Counted from the first letter of the stretch, positions 16,730 to 25,496 are shown. The stretch is 64,000 nt of DNA from Chryseobacterium daecheongense (GCA_027920525.1 CP115858.1:496001-560000); one strand, 5' to 3'. Made by a program: numbers and translations. The notes: generated from the letters alone by a model not told the origin.

Positions 16730-18169
16730 ATGAAAAAACTAATTGTAAGCTGTCTTATTGCAGGGATAGCCAGTCATGTCAATGCACAGAATTACTGGAA
16801 GAAGAATGCCGGAAAATCGGCCAGGGTTATACTGACGAATTCCAAAACTGATGAAAAGATGGTAGATAAGGGAATGGTGCAGTTTGCAAAATTTGACCAG
16901 CCTAAAGAAAATGAAGCCTGTGTTTTTGTAGATCCGGATTTTAAATATCAGAAACTGATCGGAATCGGAGGTGCAATAACAGATGCAGCTGCAGAGACGT
17001 TTTATAAACTACCGAAGGATAAACAGAAAGAAATCATAGAAGCCTATTATGGTAAGAATGGATTAGGCTATACTGTAGTGCGTACCAATATGAATTCATG
17101 TGATTTTTCAAGTGATTCGTACACGTATGTAGAAGATGATGATACCTCATTAAAATCATTCTCCGTTGCTCATGATGAAAAATATAAAATACCGATGATC
17201 CAGGAAGCTCAAAAGGCGATAGGGAATCAGTTCAAATTGTATTTTTCACCATGGAGCCCACCGGCATGGATGAAATCGAATAAAAATATGCTGAATGGAG
17301 GCCGGCTTGAGAACCAGTATTATCAGACCTGGGCGGATTATTATATAAAGTTCATCAGGGAATATGAAAAAAGAGGAATCAAAATCTGGGGATTAACTAT
17401 ACAAAATGAAGCCATGGCTAAGCAAACCTGGGAATCTTGTTTGTACACTGCTGAAGAAGAGGCCGCTTTCCTGAAGAATAACCTGGGACCCACTCTATGG
17501 AAAAACGGATTTAAAGATAAAAAAGTAATGATCTGGGATCATAACAGAGATCTGATCTTTCAAAGAGCCACAACAACTTTAAGTGATCCTGAGACTTCAA
17601 AATATGCTTCAGGAATTGCCTACCATTGGTATGAGACCTGGCACAATAAGACCCAGTTGTTTGATAATGTTGGGGAAACACACAGGGCATTTCCCGATAA
17701 GTTCCTGGCTTTTACAGAAGGATGTAAGGAAGTTTTCAATATGTCAAGGATCAATGATGTAAGTCTTGGTGAATTGTACGGGAAAAATATGATCAATGAC
17801 TTTAACAGAGGTACATCATTATGGACGGACTGGAATGTTTTGCTTGACGAAACAGGAGGGCCGAATCATGTAGGAAATTTATGTTTTGCTCCGATTATTG
17901 CAGATACCCAGTCAGGAGAAGTACATTATACCTACGAATATTATTATGTAGGGCATGTTTCAAAGTATATTAAACCCAATGCGCAAAGAATTGGAAGCTC
18001 TACCAATACATCAGGGTTGATTTCTACCTCATTCATGAATGAGAACGGCCAGTTGGTTACCGTTATTATGAATAATACAGATAATGATATCAATGCGAGC
18101 CTCTGGATCGAAGGAATGGCTGCCAAACTTCCTGCGCCGGCGCATTCCATACAAACAGTAATTCTATAA
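16730..18169 (+). CDS. GH30 family glycoside hydrolase, second paralogue (beta-1,6-glucanase-like)
   Basis: 479 residues with a cleavable signal peptide ending in HVNAQ and no lipobox, unlike the first GH30. Core features: IGIGGAITDAAAETF, PWSPPAWMKS, acid/base LTIQNEAMAKQTWESC (Glu227), nucleophile AFTEGCKE (Glu330) and a C-terminal beta-domain (GQLVTVIMNN). NEAxAxQxWExC and TEGC are typical of the fungal/bacterial endo-beta-1,6-glucanase branch of GH30. It is the last gene of the operon, 43 bp after GH16, and is followed by a terminator. Probably periplasmic or freely secreted. Confidence 0.9.
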   Translation: MKKLIVSCLIAGIASHVNAQNYWKKNAGKSARVILTNSKTDEKMVDKGMVQFAKFDQPKENEACVFVDPDFKYQKLIGIGGAITDAAAETFYKLPKDKQKEIIEAYYGKNGLGYTVVRTNMNSCDFSSDSYTYVEDDDTSLKSFSVAHDEKYKIPMIQEAQKAIGNQFKLYFSPWSPPAWMKSNKNMLNGGRLENQYYQTWADYYIKFIREYEKRGIKIWGLTIQNEAMAKQTWESCLYTAEEEAAFLKNNLGPTLWKNGFKDKKVMIWDHNRDLIFQRATTTLSDPETSKYASGIAYHWYETWHNKTQLFDNVGETHRAFPDKFLAFTEGCKEVFNMSRINDVSLGELYGKNMINDFNRGTSLWTDWNVLLDETGGPNHVGNLCFAPIIADTQSGEVHYTYEYYYVGHVSKYIKPNAQRIGSSTNTSGLISTSFMNENGQLVTVIMNNTDNDINASLWIEGMAAKLPAPAHSIQTVIL

Positions 18170-18199
18170 TACACTTCATATTAATATTTTTTTATTAAA

Positions 18200-18238
18200 G
18201 TAGGCTGTCTTTTTTTAGACAGCCTACCTTGTTTTTTT
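18200..18238 (+). terminator. Terminator of the glucan operon
   Basis: An 11-bp stem GTAGGCTGTCT/AGACAGCCTAC (18200-18210, 18217-18227) with a T6 loop, followed by a T-rich tail. It closes the operon after the second GH30 gene and faces the convergent surface-protein gene. Confidence 0.88.
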
Positions 18239-18260
18239 ATTAAAAAAATAAAAATGATAT

Positions 18261-18995
18261 TTATAATTCTTCCAGTAAAACATAGGTTCCTACAGATGTT
18301 CTTGTAGATGCTCCTGAAACATAATATCCTGAGTTTCCGGCATTACTTCCTCCATAACGTACCTTGAGTTCAACATACGCGTTGCCAGCGGAGCCTGTTG
18401 TTACGATGATAATAGGAGGAGTAACACCCCCGTCATCAAAGGTTTCTGTAGACGATTCCGTATATCCCTGGGTTGTTACGATTGCTTCAGCGTCACCACC
18501 GGCTGAAAACAGAGATGTGATATAACCGGGAGTAGTATTGCTATTACCAGTGGTACTTCCTTTAATTCCAATGTATCCGGTTATTTTAAATGTTTTATTG
18601 GGGGGTAAATTGATTCTGTCTTTTTGGCTATTAAAGGACAGGTGATCTGTATTAATACCGCTTACCACACCATCATATGTTAAGTTGTAGTCAGTCCCTT
18701 TTGTAGTAAGAAACTGCGATGAGTTTTTGGAAAGTACCGCATAGATTTTTCTTCTGATCACTTCAGGATTGCTGTCCGATAATTTCTCAACATTCACTTT
18801 TTGAACAATCCCATTATCATCTGATGTTAAGATATATTTCGGAGCGGATGCAATACTGTCTACTTTCCTGATTCTTGTATTTCCATTCACATCAAGAGTA
18901 GCAGTTGGTGCTGTTGTATTAATTCCTACCTGTCCAGTTTGCGAGTACGCAAATGGCATAATGCTTATAAAAATAAGTATTTTTAACTTCTTCAT
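18261..18995 (-). CDS. Secreted hypothetical protein with GINT-x-P tail-fibre-like N-terminus
   Basis: 244 residues. The signal peptide ends near FAYSQ. The mature N-terminus carries QVGINTTAPTATLDVNG, a motif common at the start of Bacteroidota surface/adhesin-like proteins and phage tail-fibre-like repeats. The rest is Gly/Ser/Thr-rich and predicted beta. I recognise no catalytic domain. A role at the cell surface is a guess. A TAACTTTG -7 element lies 18 bp upstream of its start. It is a single gene bracketed by two terminators with nearly the same stem. Confidence 0.7.
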   Translation of the reverse strand: MKKLKILIFISIMPFAYSQTGQVGINTTAPTATLDVNGNTRIRKVDSIASAPKYILTSDDNGIVQKVNVEKLSDSNPEVIRRKIYAVLSKNSSQFLTTKGTDYNLTYDGVVSGINTDHLSFNSQKDRINLPPNKTFKITGYIGIKGSTTGNSNTTPGYITSLFSAGGDAEAIVTTQGYTESSTETFDDGGVTPPIIIVTTGSAGNAYVELKVRYGGSNAGNSGYYVSGASTRTSVGTYVLLEEL

Positions 18996-19012
18996 AATTT
19001 GTTGCTTTTTGG

Positions 19013-19020
19013 CAAAGTTA
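19013..19020 (-). promoter_or_regulatory. -7 promoter element for the surface-protein gene
   Basis: TAACTTTG on the minus strand (consensus TAnnTTTG), 17 nt before the ATG. No TTG at the usual distance upstream, so this rests on the -7 element only. Confidence 0.5.
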
Positions 19021-19160
19021 AATTAATTCAATTATAAGAGAAAAAATACGAATTAAATATATTATGTTTGACATATAATCAAAACGTTCTATGTTTCATT
19101 TTTTATAAAATAAGCCGATTCAGTTAAAGCTATATTAATAGTAAGCTAGCAAATAAAAAA

Positions 19161-19192
19161 CAGGCTGTCTTGAAAAGACAGCCTGCTTAATT
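19161..19192 (-). terminator. Terminator downstream of fabI
   Basis: CAGGCTGTCTT/AAGACAGCCTG (19161-19171 and 19175-19185) with a GAA loop and A-runs on its left side, which become a U-run for the leftward fabI transcript. The gene ends 18 bp to the right. The stem core matches the terminator at 18200. Confidence 0.85.
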
Positions 19193-19209
19193 TTTATTAA
19201 GAAAGTTGA

Positions 19210-20022
19210 TTATTTCTCAACGTCATACTTACTAATTACTTTCTGAGTAACACCCGAACTACTGAAACCACCGTCATGGAAAAGATTCTGCATTGTTACT
19301 TTTTTGGTAAGATCAGAGAAAAGTGTAACACAGTAATCTGCACATTCAAGTGCCGTAGCGTTTCCAAGTGGAGACATGTCTTCTGCATATCCAAGGAAAC
19401 CTCCGAAACCTTTTACTCCACTTCCGGCAGTGGTAGGAGTAGGAGACTGGGAAACCGTATTTACACGAACTTTTCTTTCCCCCCAATAGTTTCCGAATGT
19501 TCTCGCGATACTTTCAAGATAAGCTTTGTTATCAGACATATCATTATAATCAGGGAATGTTCTCTGAGCAGCAATATAAGTAAGTGCCAGGATGCTTCCC
19601 CATTCATTCATACAGTCTTTTTCCCATGCCACACGCATTACTTTATGGAAAGAAACAGCGGAGATATCCCATCCTTTTTCCAACCAGTCGTAGTTCATTT
19701 CTGTATAATGTTTTCCTTTTCTTACATTTACGGACATTCCTATGGAGTGAAGGATGAAATCTATTTTTCCGAATTTTGCGATCGCAGCATCAAAAAGTTT
19801 TTCAAGATCTTCAACAGAAGTAGCATCTGCTCCGATAACCTCTGAGCCTGTTTTTTCAGCTAAACCGTTAAGTTCTCCCATTCTCAAAGCAATAGGAGCA
19901 TTAGATAAAATAAATTCAGCTCCTTCTTCATGGCATCTTTCAGCAACTTTCCATGCGATCGATTGTTCATTAAGGGCCCCAAAAATAATTCCCTTTTTGC
20001 CTTTAAGTAAACCGTATGACAT
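19210..20022 (-). CDS. fabI: Enoyl-[acyl-carrier-protein] reductase (NADH)
   Basis: 270 residues, an SDR-type reductase that performs the last step of each fatty-acid elongation cycle (type II FAS, cytoplasm). The N-terminus has the FabI nucleotide-binding segment KKGIIFGALNEQSIAW. The catalytic Tyr-x6-Lys is visible as Y159 and K166, with the extra FabI Tyr at 149. SQSPTPTTAG replaces the usual substrate-loop sequence, as expected for Bacteroidota FabI. Its promoter -7 element (TACATTTG) is at 20048. The product is the known target of triclosan-class inhibitors in other species. Confidence 0.95.
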   Translation of the reverse strand: MSYGLLKGKKGIIFGALNEQSIAWKVAERCHEEGAEFILSNAPIALRMGELNGLAEKTGSEVIGADATSVEDLEKLFDAAIAKFGKIDFILHSIGMSVNVRKGKHYTEMNYDWLEKGWDISAVSFHKVMRVAWEKDCMNEWGSILALTYIAAQRTFPDYNDMSDNKAYLESIARTFGNYWGERKVRVNTVSQSPTPTTAGSGVKGFGGFLGYAEDMSPLGNATALECADYCVTLFSDLTKKVTMQNLFHDGGFSSSGVTQKVISKYDVEK

Positions 20023-20047
20023 AATTTTTTAATGTTTATTAATATTA

Positions 20048-20055
20048 CAAATGTA
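20048..20055 (-). promoter_or_regulatory. -7 promoter element for fabI
   Basis: TACATTTG on the minus strand, matching TAnnTTTG, 25 nt upstream of the fabI ATG. No clear -33 TTG. Confidence 0.5.
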
Positions 20056-20081
20056 GCGATAATTTGTGTTTAGAACATAAT

Positions 20082-20118
20082 AAAAAAACGGAGCCTTATA
20101 AAAAGGTTCCGTTTTTTT
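20082..20118. terminator. Bidirectional hairpin terminator
   Basis: A long stem with ACGGAGCCTT pairing to AAGGTTCCGT (one G-T wobble), flanked by seven A and seven T that extend the stem. It ends the 99-residue gene's leftward transcript, 25 bp past its stop. Confidence 0.9.
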
Positions 20119-20142
20119 GAAAATATTTATATGACTGAAATT

Positions 20143-20442
20143 TTAATTAGTTTTTTTATTCCATTCCGCTTTTACATCTTCAGCCGCATCCTTGGTTTTT
20201 TCCCAGGCTTCATCCGCCTTATCCTTGATGTCTTCCCAAGTGTCAGAAATATTAGCTTTTACCCTGTCAAGCCAATCTTCCTGACTAGCTTCTTCGTCAT
20301 TGTTTCTTTTTTCATTGATATAATCCCTAGCTTTGTCTGCTAAATCATTAATTTTCCATTTCGCATCGGTCGCTGCATTTTTTAAAGAGTTTTCTGTTTT
20401 ATTTACTGCGTCCTCTGCTTTGTTGTAATCCGAATTGTTCAT
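20143..20442 (-). CDS. Small hydrophilic helical protein (hypothetical)
   Basis: 99 residues, rich in Lys, Asp, Glu and Ala, with repeated amphipathic-helix patterns such as DLADKARDYINEK and AWEKTKDAAEDVKAEW. There is no signal peptide or membrane segment. It resembles stress-type LEA/CsbD-like or YtxH-tail sequences in composition, but I do not recognise a specific family. It is a single gene followed by a strong terminator. Good coding quality and a clean stop before the terminator make it a likely real gene. Confidence 0.65.
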   Translation of the reverse strand: MNNSDYNKAEDAVNKTENSLKNAATDAKWKINDLADKARDYINEKRNNDEEASQEDWLDRVKANISDTWEDIKDKADEAWEKTKDAAEDVKAEWNKKTN

Positions 20443-20525
20443 AACATTTATTATTTAGTGTTGTTTATAGTAAAACAATAACCATTCCTAAAATCGGGCT
20501 CTGTTGTTAAAATTTTCATAATCTT

Positions 20526-20558
20526 TTGTTATAGTTTTCTAAATCCGTTTTATCTTTA
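20526..20558 (+). promoter_or_regulatory. Probable promoter of tag
   Basis: TTG at 20526-20528, a 22-nt spacer and TATCTTTA at 20551-20558, one base off the TAnnTTTG consensus, 24 nt before the tag ATG. Confidence 0.4.
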
Positions 20559-20582
20559 AAGGGATAAATACAATCTTGAGAT

Positions 20583-21146
20583 ATGGAAAAAATACGTTGT
20601 GGATGGTGTGAAAAAGATGATCTGTACAGGAAATATCATGATGAAGAATGGGGGAATCCTGTTTATGATGATCAAAAGATTTTTGAATTTCTGATCCTTG
20701 AAAGTTTCCAGGCAGGATTAAGCTGGTATACCATTTTAAGCAAAAGAAAGCATTTTACGAAGGCTTTTGATGGCTTTGACTATAAAAAGATTGCAAAATA
20801 TGAGGATAAAAAAATTGAGGAGCTTATGCAGAATTCCGGCATTATAAGAAACAGGCTGAAAATTTTAGCAACGGTCAACAATGCACAGAAGTTTATGGAA
20901 GTCCGGAATGAATTTGGAACTTTTTCCAAATATATCTGGGGTTTTGTAGGTGGTGAACCTATTGACAATAAGCCCAAAAGCTTGAAAGATGTTCCAGCCA
21001 CTACTGAAATTTCCGATATTTTATCCAAAGACCTCAAGAAAAGAGGTTTTAAATTTATGGGATCAACGGTAGTATATGCCCATATGCAGGCGACCGGTAT
21101 GGTAAATGATCACATCGAGAACTGTTTTCTGAGGCTGCAATCCTGA
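20583..21146 (+). CDS. tag: DNA-3-methyladenine glycosylase I
   Basis: 187 residues. It opens with CGWCEKDDLYRKYHDEEWG, the Tag signature. The zinc site of the family is complete: Cys6, His19, His177 and Cys181 (HIENC at the C-terminus). The helix-hairpin-helix region with FQAGLSW and the 3-methyladenine pocket are present. It removes 3-methyladenine from alkylated DNA, starting base-excision repair. Free-standing gene, with a hypothetical secreted protein 32 bp downstream on the same strand. Confidence 0.95.
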   Translation: MEKIRCGWCEKDDLYRKYHDEEWGNPVYDDQKIFEFLILESFQAGLSWYTILSKRKHFTKAFDGFDYKKIAKYEDKKIEELMQNSGIIRNRLKILATVNNAQKFMEVRNEFGTFSKYIWGFVGGEPIDNKPKSLKDVPATTEISDILSKDLKKRGFKFMGSTVVYAHMQATGMVNDHIENCFLRLQS

Positions 21147-21178
21147 TACAACAACAAAATTATATAAAACTAAAAACG

Positions 21179-22021
21179 ATGAATAGAATTTTACTTATGG
21201 CAGGTCTGATCTGCGCAAATTTAATGTTCGGGCAATCCAAGAAGTCACTTGAAAAGAGGCCTTTTATTCCGGTTGAAATCACTAAAACTGATGGTTCTAC
21301 CGAAAATATTTTGTTAAGAGATATTTATTTCCCCAAAGCTGAATCCTTTATGGGGATTGTAGCACAAAATAAAAATAAATCTGTTTTTGAGAATGAACAA
21401 TTATTTGAATACAAAACTTCTGAAGCGTCGGAGATCAAGAAAATAGGGTATCATGATATTCAAAAAATAAAGGTAGTAGATAAGTATGATGATGAAGTTA
21501 TAGGTTATGAAAAGCTGAGCATTAAAAAAGTGAGTAAGGATAATGATGTAAAAGATAAAAATTATACAGCCATCCTTCCCATTCTTTACGATGGAAAAAT
21601 AGATATTTACGGGTATGAATATACAGTTTGTGGCAATGGTATGGGATGCATGTACGCAGGCACGATTATGTATATTAAAAATGACAAATCAGATTTTGCC
21701 GTAATGCCTGTTGATGTGGATGAAGTTTCATTGTTTAACCTGGGAAGCCTCGATGAAAAATTAATTAATGCTTTTAAATATGCCGGTGGGGATTGCCCTG
21801 AATTTGTAAAGTATCTGGATAATCTTTATATAAAATTACAAGACAGGGATTTTAGGAAAAAAATGAAGCAGGACATTAAAGACAATTACCAAAAAGCGAT
21901 TGATGAATCTAAAAGTCTTGATAAAAAAGATAGATTCAATTATGTTACACGAAAAAGATCCGAATACGATATTAAAATGTTTGTGAAGATCATCAATGAA
22001 TATGAAAAGAATTGTCCATAA
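21179..22021 (+). CDS. Secreted hypothetical protein
   Basis: 280 residues. The signal peptide (MNRILLMAGLICANLMFGQ) suggests export. The remaining sequence is mixed alpha/beta with many Lys and Asp and includes a CGNGMGCMYAG segment with two cysteines that could form a disulfide, and a Lys-rich helical C-terminus (residues ~225-275). I do not recognise the family. It may be cotranscribed with tag, 32 bp upstream, and is closed by a strong bidirectional hairpin. Confidence 0.65.
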   Translation: MNRILLMAGLICANLMFGQSKKSLEKRPFIPVEITKTDGSTENILLRDIYFPKAESFMGIVAQNKNKSVFENEQLFEYKTSEASEIKKIGYHDIQKIKVVDKYDDEVIGYEKLSIKKVSKDNDVKDKNYTAILPILYDGKIDIYGYEYTVCGNGMGCMYAGTIMYIKNDKSDFAVMPVDVDEVSLFNLGSLDEKLINAFKYAGGDCPEFVKYLDNLYIKLQDRDFRKKMKQDIKDNYQKAIDESKSLDKKDRFNYVTRKRSEYDIKMFVKIINEYEKNCP

Positions 22022-22023
22022 AA

Positions 22024-22060
22024 CAAAAGGATTTCAATTTTGAAATCCTTTTGTTTTTTT
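22024..22060. terminator. Bidirectional hairpin terminator
   Basis: A 13-bp stem CAAAAGGATTTCA with its complement (22024-22036, 22041-22053), loop ATTT, followed by a T-run. It separates the convergent hypothetical gene (+) and the nucleoside phosphorylase gene (-). Confidence 0.9.
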
Positions 22061-22064
22061 CTTA

Positions 22065-22919
22065 TTATTTGATTATTCTCTCCAATACCCATTCAATAAG
22101 GTTCTTTTCCGATGCATGGTGATCAGAGGAAAATTCTCCACGTCTTCTGTTGGCAATTACATTATTTACGGTAATTGCTTTGTGTCCCAATAGTTTTGAG
22201 AATGCATAAATTGCCGAAGTTTCCATTTCGAAATTAGTAATGCCAAGTTCGTTCAATGTCTCCAGGAATTTATCATCCAGGGATTTCAGACGAAGTTGTC
22301 TGCCCTGTGGAGCATAGAATCCAGGGAATGTGGCGGTATTTCCATGATATCTGGCATCTTTATAGTATTCAGCAATATCTTCAGCCCAGTCAGCAAAATA
22401 AAGCATTGGCTTAATTTTCTCATAAGGGAACTTTTCGATAAAGTTCTTTGAAAAAGCATTTTCAAAATGGTAATCCTTATAAAAGTGCATAAGACCATCC
22501 AAACCTACAACATTTTGGGTTACCAGCATATTGTCCACCTGTACATCTGGATTCACGCTACCGCATGTTCCCATACGGAAAAGTTCAAGCGCCTTATGCT
22601 CGGTTTTAATTTCCTTATTTTTAAGATCGATATTAACCAGGGCATCCAGCTCATTCATTACAATATCGATATTCTCCGTACCGATTCCGGTGGACATCAC
22701 TGAAATTCTTTCACCACGTAAAACTCCTGTGTGGGTATAGAATTCCCGTTTATTCTTTTTAATTTCTACTTTATCAAAATACTGAGATACTTTCGGAACC
22801 CTGTCAGGATCACCAACTAGGATAATTTTATCCGCAATATCTTCAGGTAAAAGGTTTAAGTGGTAAACACTTCCGTCATCATTTAGTACCAGCTCGGAAG
22901 CTGCAAGTTTATTTAGCAT
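22065..22919 (-). CDS. Nucleoside phosphorylase (uridine phosphorylase-like)
   Basis: 284 residues. The PNP/UDP fold is shown by the phosphate-binding LVGDPDRVPK, the MSTGIGTENI loop, the MGTCGSVNP motif and the C-terminal NFEMETSAIYAFSKLLGHKA, which holds the ribose-binding Glu-Met-Glu. In the family it splits uridine or other nucleosides with phosphate in pyrimidine salvage. Slightly longer than E. coli Udp; substrate choice between uridine and purine nucleosides is not settled. It starts 7 bp after the preceding minus-strand gene, so the two are likely one operon. Confidence 0.88.
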   Translation of the reverse strand: MLNKLAASELVLNDDGSVYHLNLLPEDIADKIILVGDPDRVPKVSQYFDKVEIKKNKREFYTHTGVLRGERISVMSTGIGTENIDIVMNELDALVNIDLKNKEIKTEHKALELFRMGTCGSVNPDVQVDNMLVTQNVVGLDGLMHFYKDYHFENAFSKNFIEKFPYEKIKPMLYFADWAEDIAEYYKDARYHGNTATFPGFYAPQGRQLRLKSLDDKFLETLNELGITNFEMETSAIYAFSKLLGHKAITVNNVIANRRRGEFSSDHHASEKNLIEWVLERIIK

Positions 22920-22926
22920 ATTATGT

Positions 22927-23394
22927 TTATTTTTTTATGTCAATGAAAATGGCATCTTTATAAGGAGAACTTACAAGCTCATAAATAGAGCCGTACTCTT
23001 CTACGATCCTTTTCTGGCCATTGAAAACTTCGTAAACGGTTACTGTTGTTTTTTCAAAGTTTTTTGGATCTTTTCTCTGAGAGGTAATTTCATAAAAATG
23101 ATTATCTTTTTTCAAAACAGAAACCAACTCTTCTTTAGTTGAATTATTCGAAGACATCATTCCCGGAAAATCCATTACAACATCTTTTAATTCGGTATAA
23201 GCTTTATAAGGTTTGGTCTCGCCGTTGGAGTAAACGTAAACTTTAGGTACTGCCTGATCCTGTACCAGACGGATCAGATAATAATCATTACCCTTTTTTT
23301 CTGCATATACAGCCATTTCCTGACCTAATTTCTGGGCAAAAATCCCAAATGAGAAAAGACTTGCTACAAAAGCCAGTAGTAATTTTGTTTTCAT
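22927..23394 (-). CDS. Secreted hypothetical protein
   Basis: 155 residues with a clear signal peptide ending in FGIFAQ. The mature part is a small beta-rich domain (YYLIRLVQDQAVPKVYVYSNG) with no motif I recognise. It is the first gene of a two-gene unit with the nucleoside phosphorylase, whose start is only 7 bp after this stop. The pairing hints at a shared promoter rather than a shared function. Confidence 0.65.
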   Translation of the reverse strand: MKTKLLLAFVASLFSFGIFAQKLGQEMAVYAEKKGNDYYLIRLVQDQAVPKVYVYSNGETKPYKAYTELKDVVMDFPGMMSSNNSTKEELVSVLKKDNHFYEITSQRKDPKNFEKTTVTVYEVFNGQKRIVEEYGSIYELVSSPYKDAIFIDIKK

Positions 23395-23619
23395 AATGAT
23401 ATTTCGTTTTTGATTAGTTGTAAATATATAAAATCCTCATCCCATTAATCCACATCATATTTTAAAAAGAACAGGCAGTATATCCGGCTTTTCAGTATAA
23501 TGAATTTGGTTTCGGGGTTTAAAATTAATAAAAATTCATGAATTAAAATATAAACATTATTTAATCCAGATTTAAAACTGAGATAATGTATGATGATTAC
23601 ATTTGCCGCTAAAAATTTC

Positions 23620-25443
23620 ATGAAATACTCTTTACTGCTTATTATTTTAACTTTCGGTTTTGCAATTATGTCATTTAATCCTACAGATAAAGGGACGAAA
23701 AATGAAAATACTTTTATCAATAACGGGTTAACTGACTTTAAAAATAAGCTTGAACAGTTGAAAAGAGATGTTTACCTGTTTGGGGATGATAAAATATCTC
23801 TTGAAGATCTGCAGAAATCATTGAGTACTACCCGAAACTCTTTTAAGGAAATAGAATTCTATATTGCCTATCATTACCCTGAATTCACAAAAACCCATCT
23901 TAATGCTGCTCCTTTATTTCATATTGAGGCAGCAGGAACGTCCGCCTATACTTTGCCCCCGGAAGGATTACAGGTTTTGGATGAACTGATTTACTCGGAA
24001 GAGGCAGCTGAACAGAAAGAGAAAATAAAATCCATTACTGATTTTTTGTACAATAGTTATTCTAACTTTTATTTAAGCTCGGTAAAAAACGGATTGAGCA
24101 AAGGTGTCAATAAAACATTACCACTCCGTATAGAGTTAATAAGGATTTATAGCTTGGGAGTTACAGGCTTTGATACACCCGGTTCTTTAAATATTTCTGA
24201 AGAAGCAGCGTATGCGCTTTTGGGAATAAAAAAATACATTAATGATGATCCTTATTTCAGGAATTATAATATTCAGAAAGCAAATACCATTCTTTCTGAT
24301 GCAACCGGATACCTTGCAGTTAATAAAAATTTTGAAACATTTGACCGCATTGAATTTTATAAAAAATACATCCAGCCTCTTTATGAAGAATTTGGAAACT
24401 GGGACGGAAGAACAGATGACCTCAAGGCGTTTTCGGGATGGAACGCTCAGAACAAAAACTTTTTCAGCAGCGATTTTCTGGATCCCTATTTTTATACCCT
24501 TTTAAAGGCATCTGAAGATAATCCTGAGCTTAAGAAACTGGGCAAAGAAATATTCTATGACCAAAGCGTAAGCGGAAATGGAAAAATGAGCTGCGCTACA
24601 TGCCATTTGCCGGAAAATGCTTTTACAGACCTTAAAGCAAAGTCGCCAAGCAATGTTGAAGGAAAAACCGTGTTGCGGAATTCTCCTTCTTTGTACAACG
24701 CAGTATTTGCTAAAAGATTTTTTTACGATATGCGTGCTTTTTATATCGAGCAACAGGCAGAGCATGTTATCTACAATGAACAGGAATTCAATACGAGCTA
24801 TGAAAGTATTATTAAAAAATTAAAGGAAAAACCGGAATATAAAAGAGCATTCCGTGCAGCATTTAAAGATGGGAAGATCAGTAAAGAAAATTTCTCCAAA
24901 GCATTGAGTTCATATGTAGCTTCCCTTTATTCTTTTGAAAGTGATTTTGATCGCTTTATGAGAAATGAGAAAGAAATCTCAGATGATGCTAAAAAAGGAT
25001 TCAATTTATTCATGGGAAAAGCCAATTGTGCAACCTGTCATTTTGCCCCTCATTTCTCAGGATTGGTTCCTCCCTTCTATAATGAGAATGAATCGGAAGT
25101 GTTAGGGGTTACAAAAGCGCCGATCAGTAAACTGCCTTTAGAACTGGATTCTGATTTGGGAAGAGTGAAAAGCCCGGTGAAAAAAGAAAATTCCTGGATC
25201 TATGAAAATTCTTTTAAAACCATGACAGTAAGAAATATTGCGCTTACAAAGCCTTATTTTCATAATGGAGCATTTAATACTCTGGAAGAAGTGCTGGATT
25301 TTTATAATGAAGGAGGAGGCGAAGGTCTGGGGTTAAAAATAAATAACCAGACTTTACCAGCGGATAAACTTAATCTTACCGAAACTGAAATGAAGCAGAT
25401 CATTGCATTTCTAAACGCTCTGACGGATATAAGCAAAAGATAA
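23620..25443 (+). CDS. Di-haem cytochrome c peroxidase family protein with large N-terminal region
   Basis: 607 residues from the ATG at 23620, chosen over 23590 because MKYSLLLIILTFGF then forms a normal signal sequence. The C-terminal ~310 residues are a MauG/CcpA-type di-haem peroxidase: two CATCH haem c sites (Cys325 and Cys470 from this start), LRNSPSLYNAVF, and AFKDGKISKENFSKALSSYV. In the family the periplasmic enzyme reduces H2O2 with electrons from c-type cytochromes. The N-terminal ~290 residues are helical, without a domain I know, so the protein is about twice the size of classical CcpA. Methylamine-utilization-type (MauG) oxidase activity is an alternative. Confidence 0.85.
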   Translation: MKYSLLLIILTFGFAIMSFNPTDKGTKNENTFINNGLTDFKNKLEQLKRDVYLFGDDKISLEDLQKSLSTTRNSFKEIEFYIAYHYPEFTKTHLNAAPLFHIEAAGTSAYTLPPEGLQVLDELIYSEEAAEQKEKIKSITDFLYNSYSNFYLSSVKNGLSKGVNKTLPLRIELIRIYSLGVTGFDTPGSLNISEEAAYALLGIKKYINDDPYFRNYNIQKANTILSDATGYLAVNKNFETFDRIEFYKKYIQPLYEEFGNWDGRTDDLKAFSGWNAQNKNFFSSDFLDPYFYTLLKASEDNPELKKLGKEIFYDQSVSGNGKMSCATCHLPENAFTDLKAKSPSNVEGKTVLRNSPSLYNAVFAKRFFYDMRAFYIEQQAEHVIYNEQEFNTSYESIIKKLKEKPEYKRAFRAAFKDGKISKENFSKALSSYVASLYSFESDFDRFMRNEKEISDDAKKGFNLFMGKANCATCHFAPHFSGLVPPFYNENESEVLGVTKAPISKLPLELDSDLGRVKSPVKKENSWIYENSFKTMTVRNIALTKPYFHNGAFNTLEEVLDFYNEGGGEGLGLKINNQTLPADKLNLTETEMKQIIAFLNALTDISKR

Positions 25444-25496
25444 CAGGGAAGTGTTTATAATGAGCGGGCTAAAGTTTATTTTGATTTAATAAGTAA

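Noticed and set aside
18261..18995. Phage tail fibre gene as a sign of a prophage
   Set aside because: The GINT motif also occurs in chromosomal surface proteins, and no phage genes are nearby.
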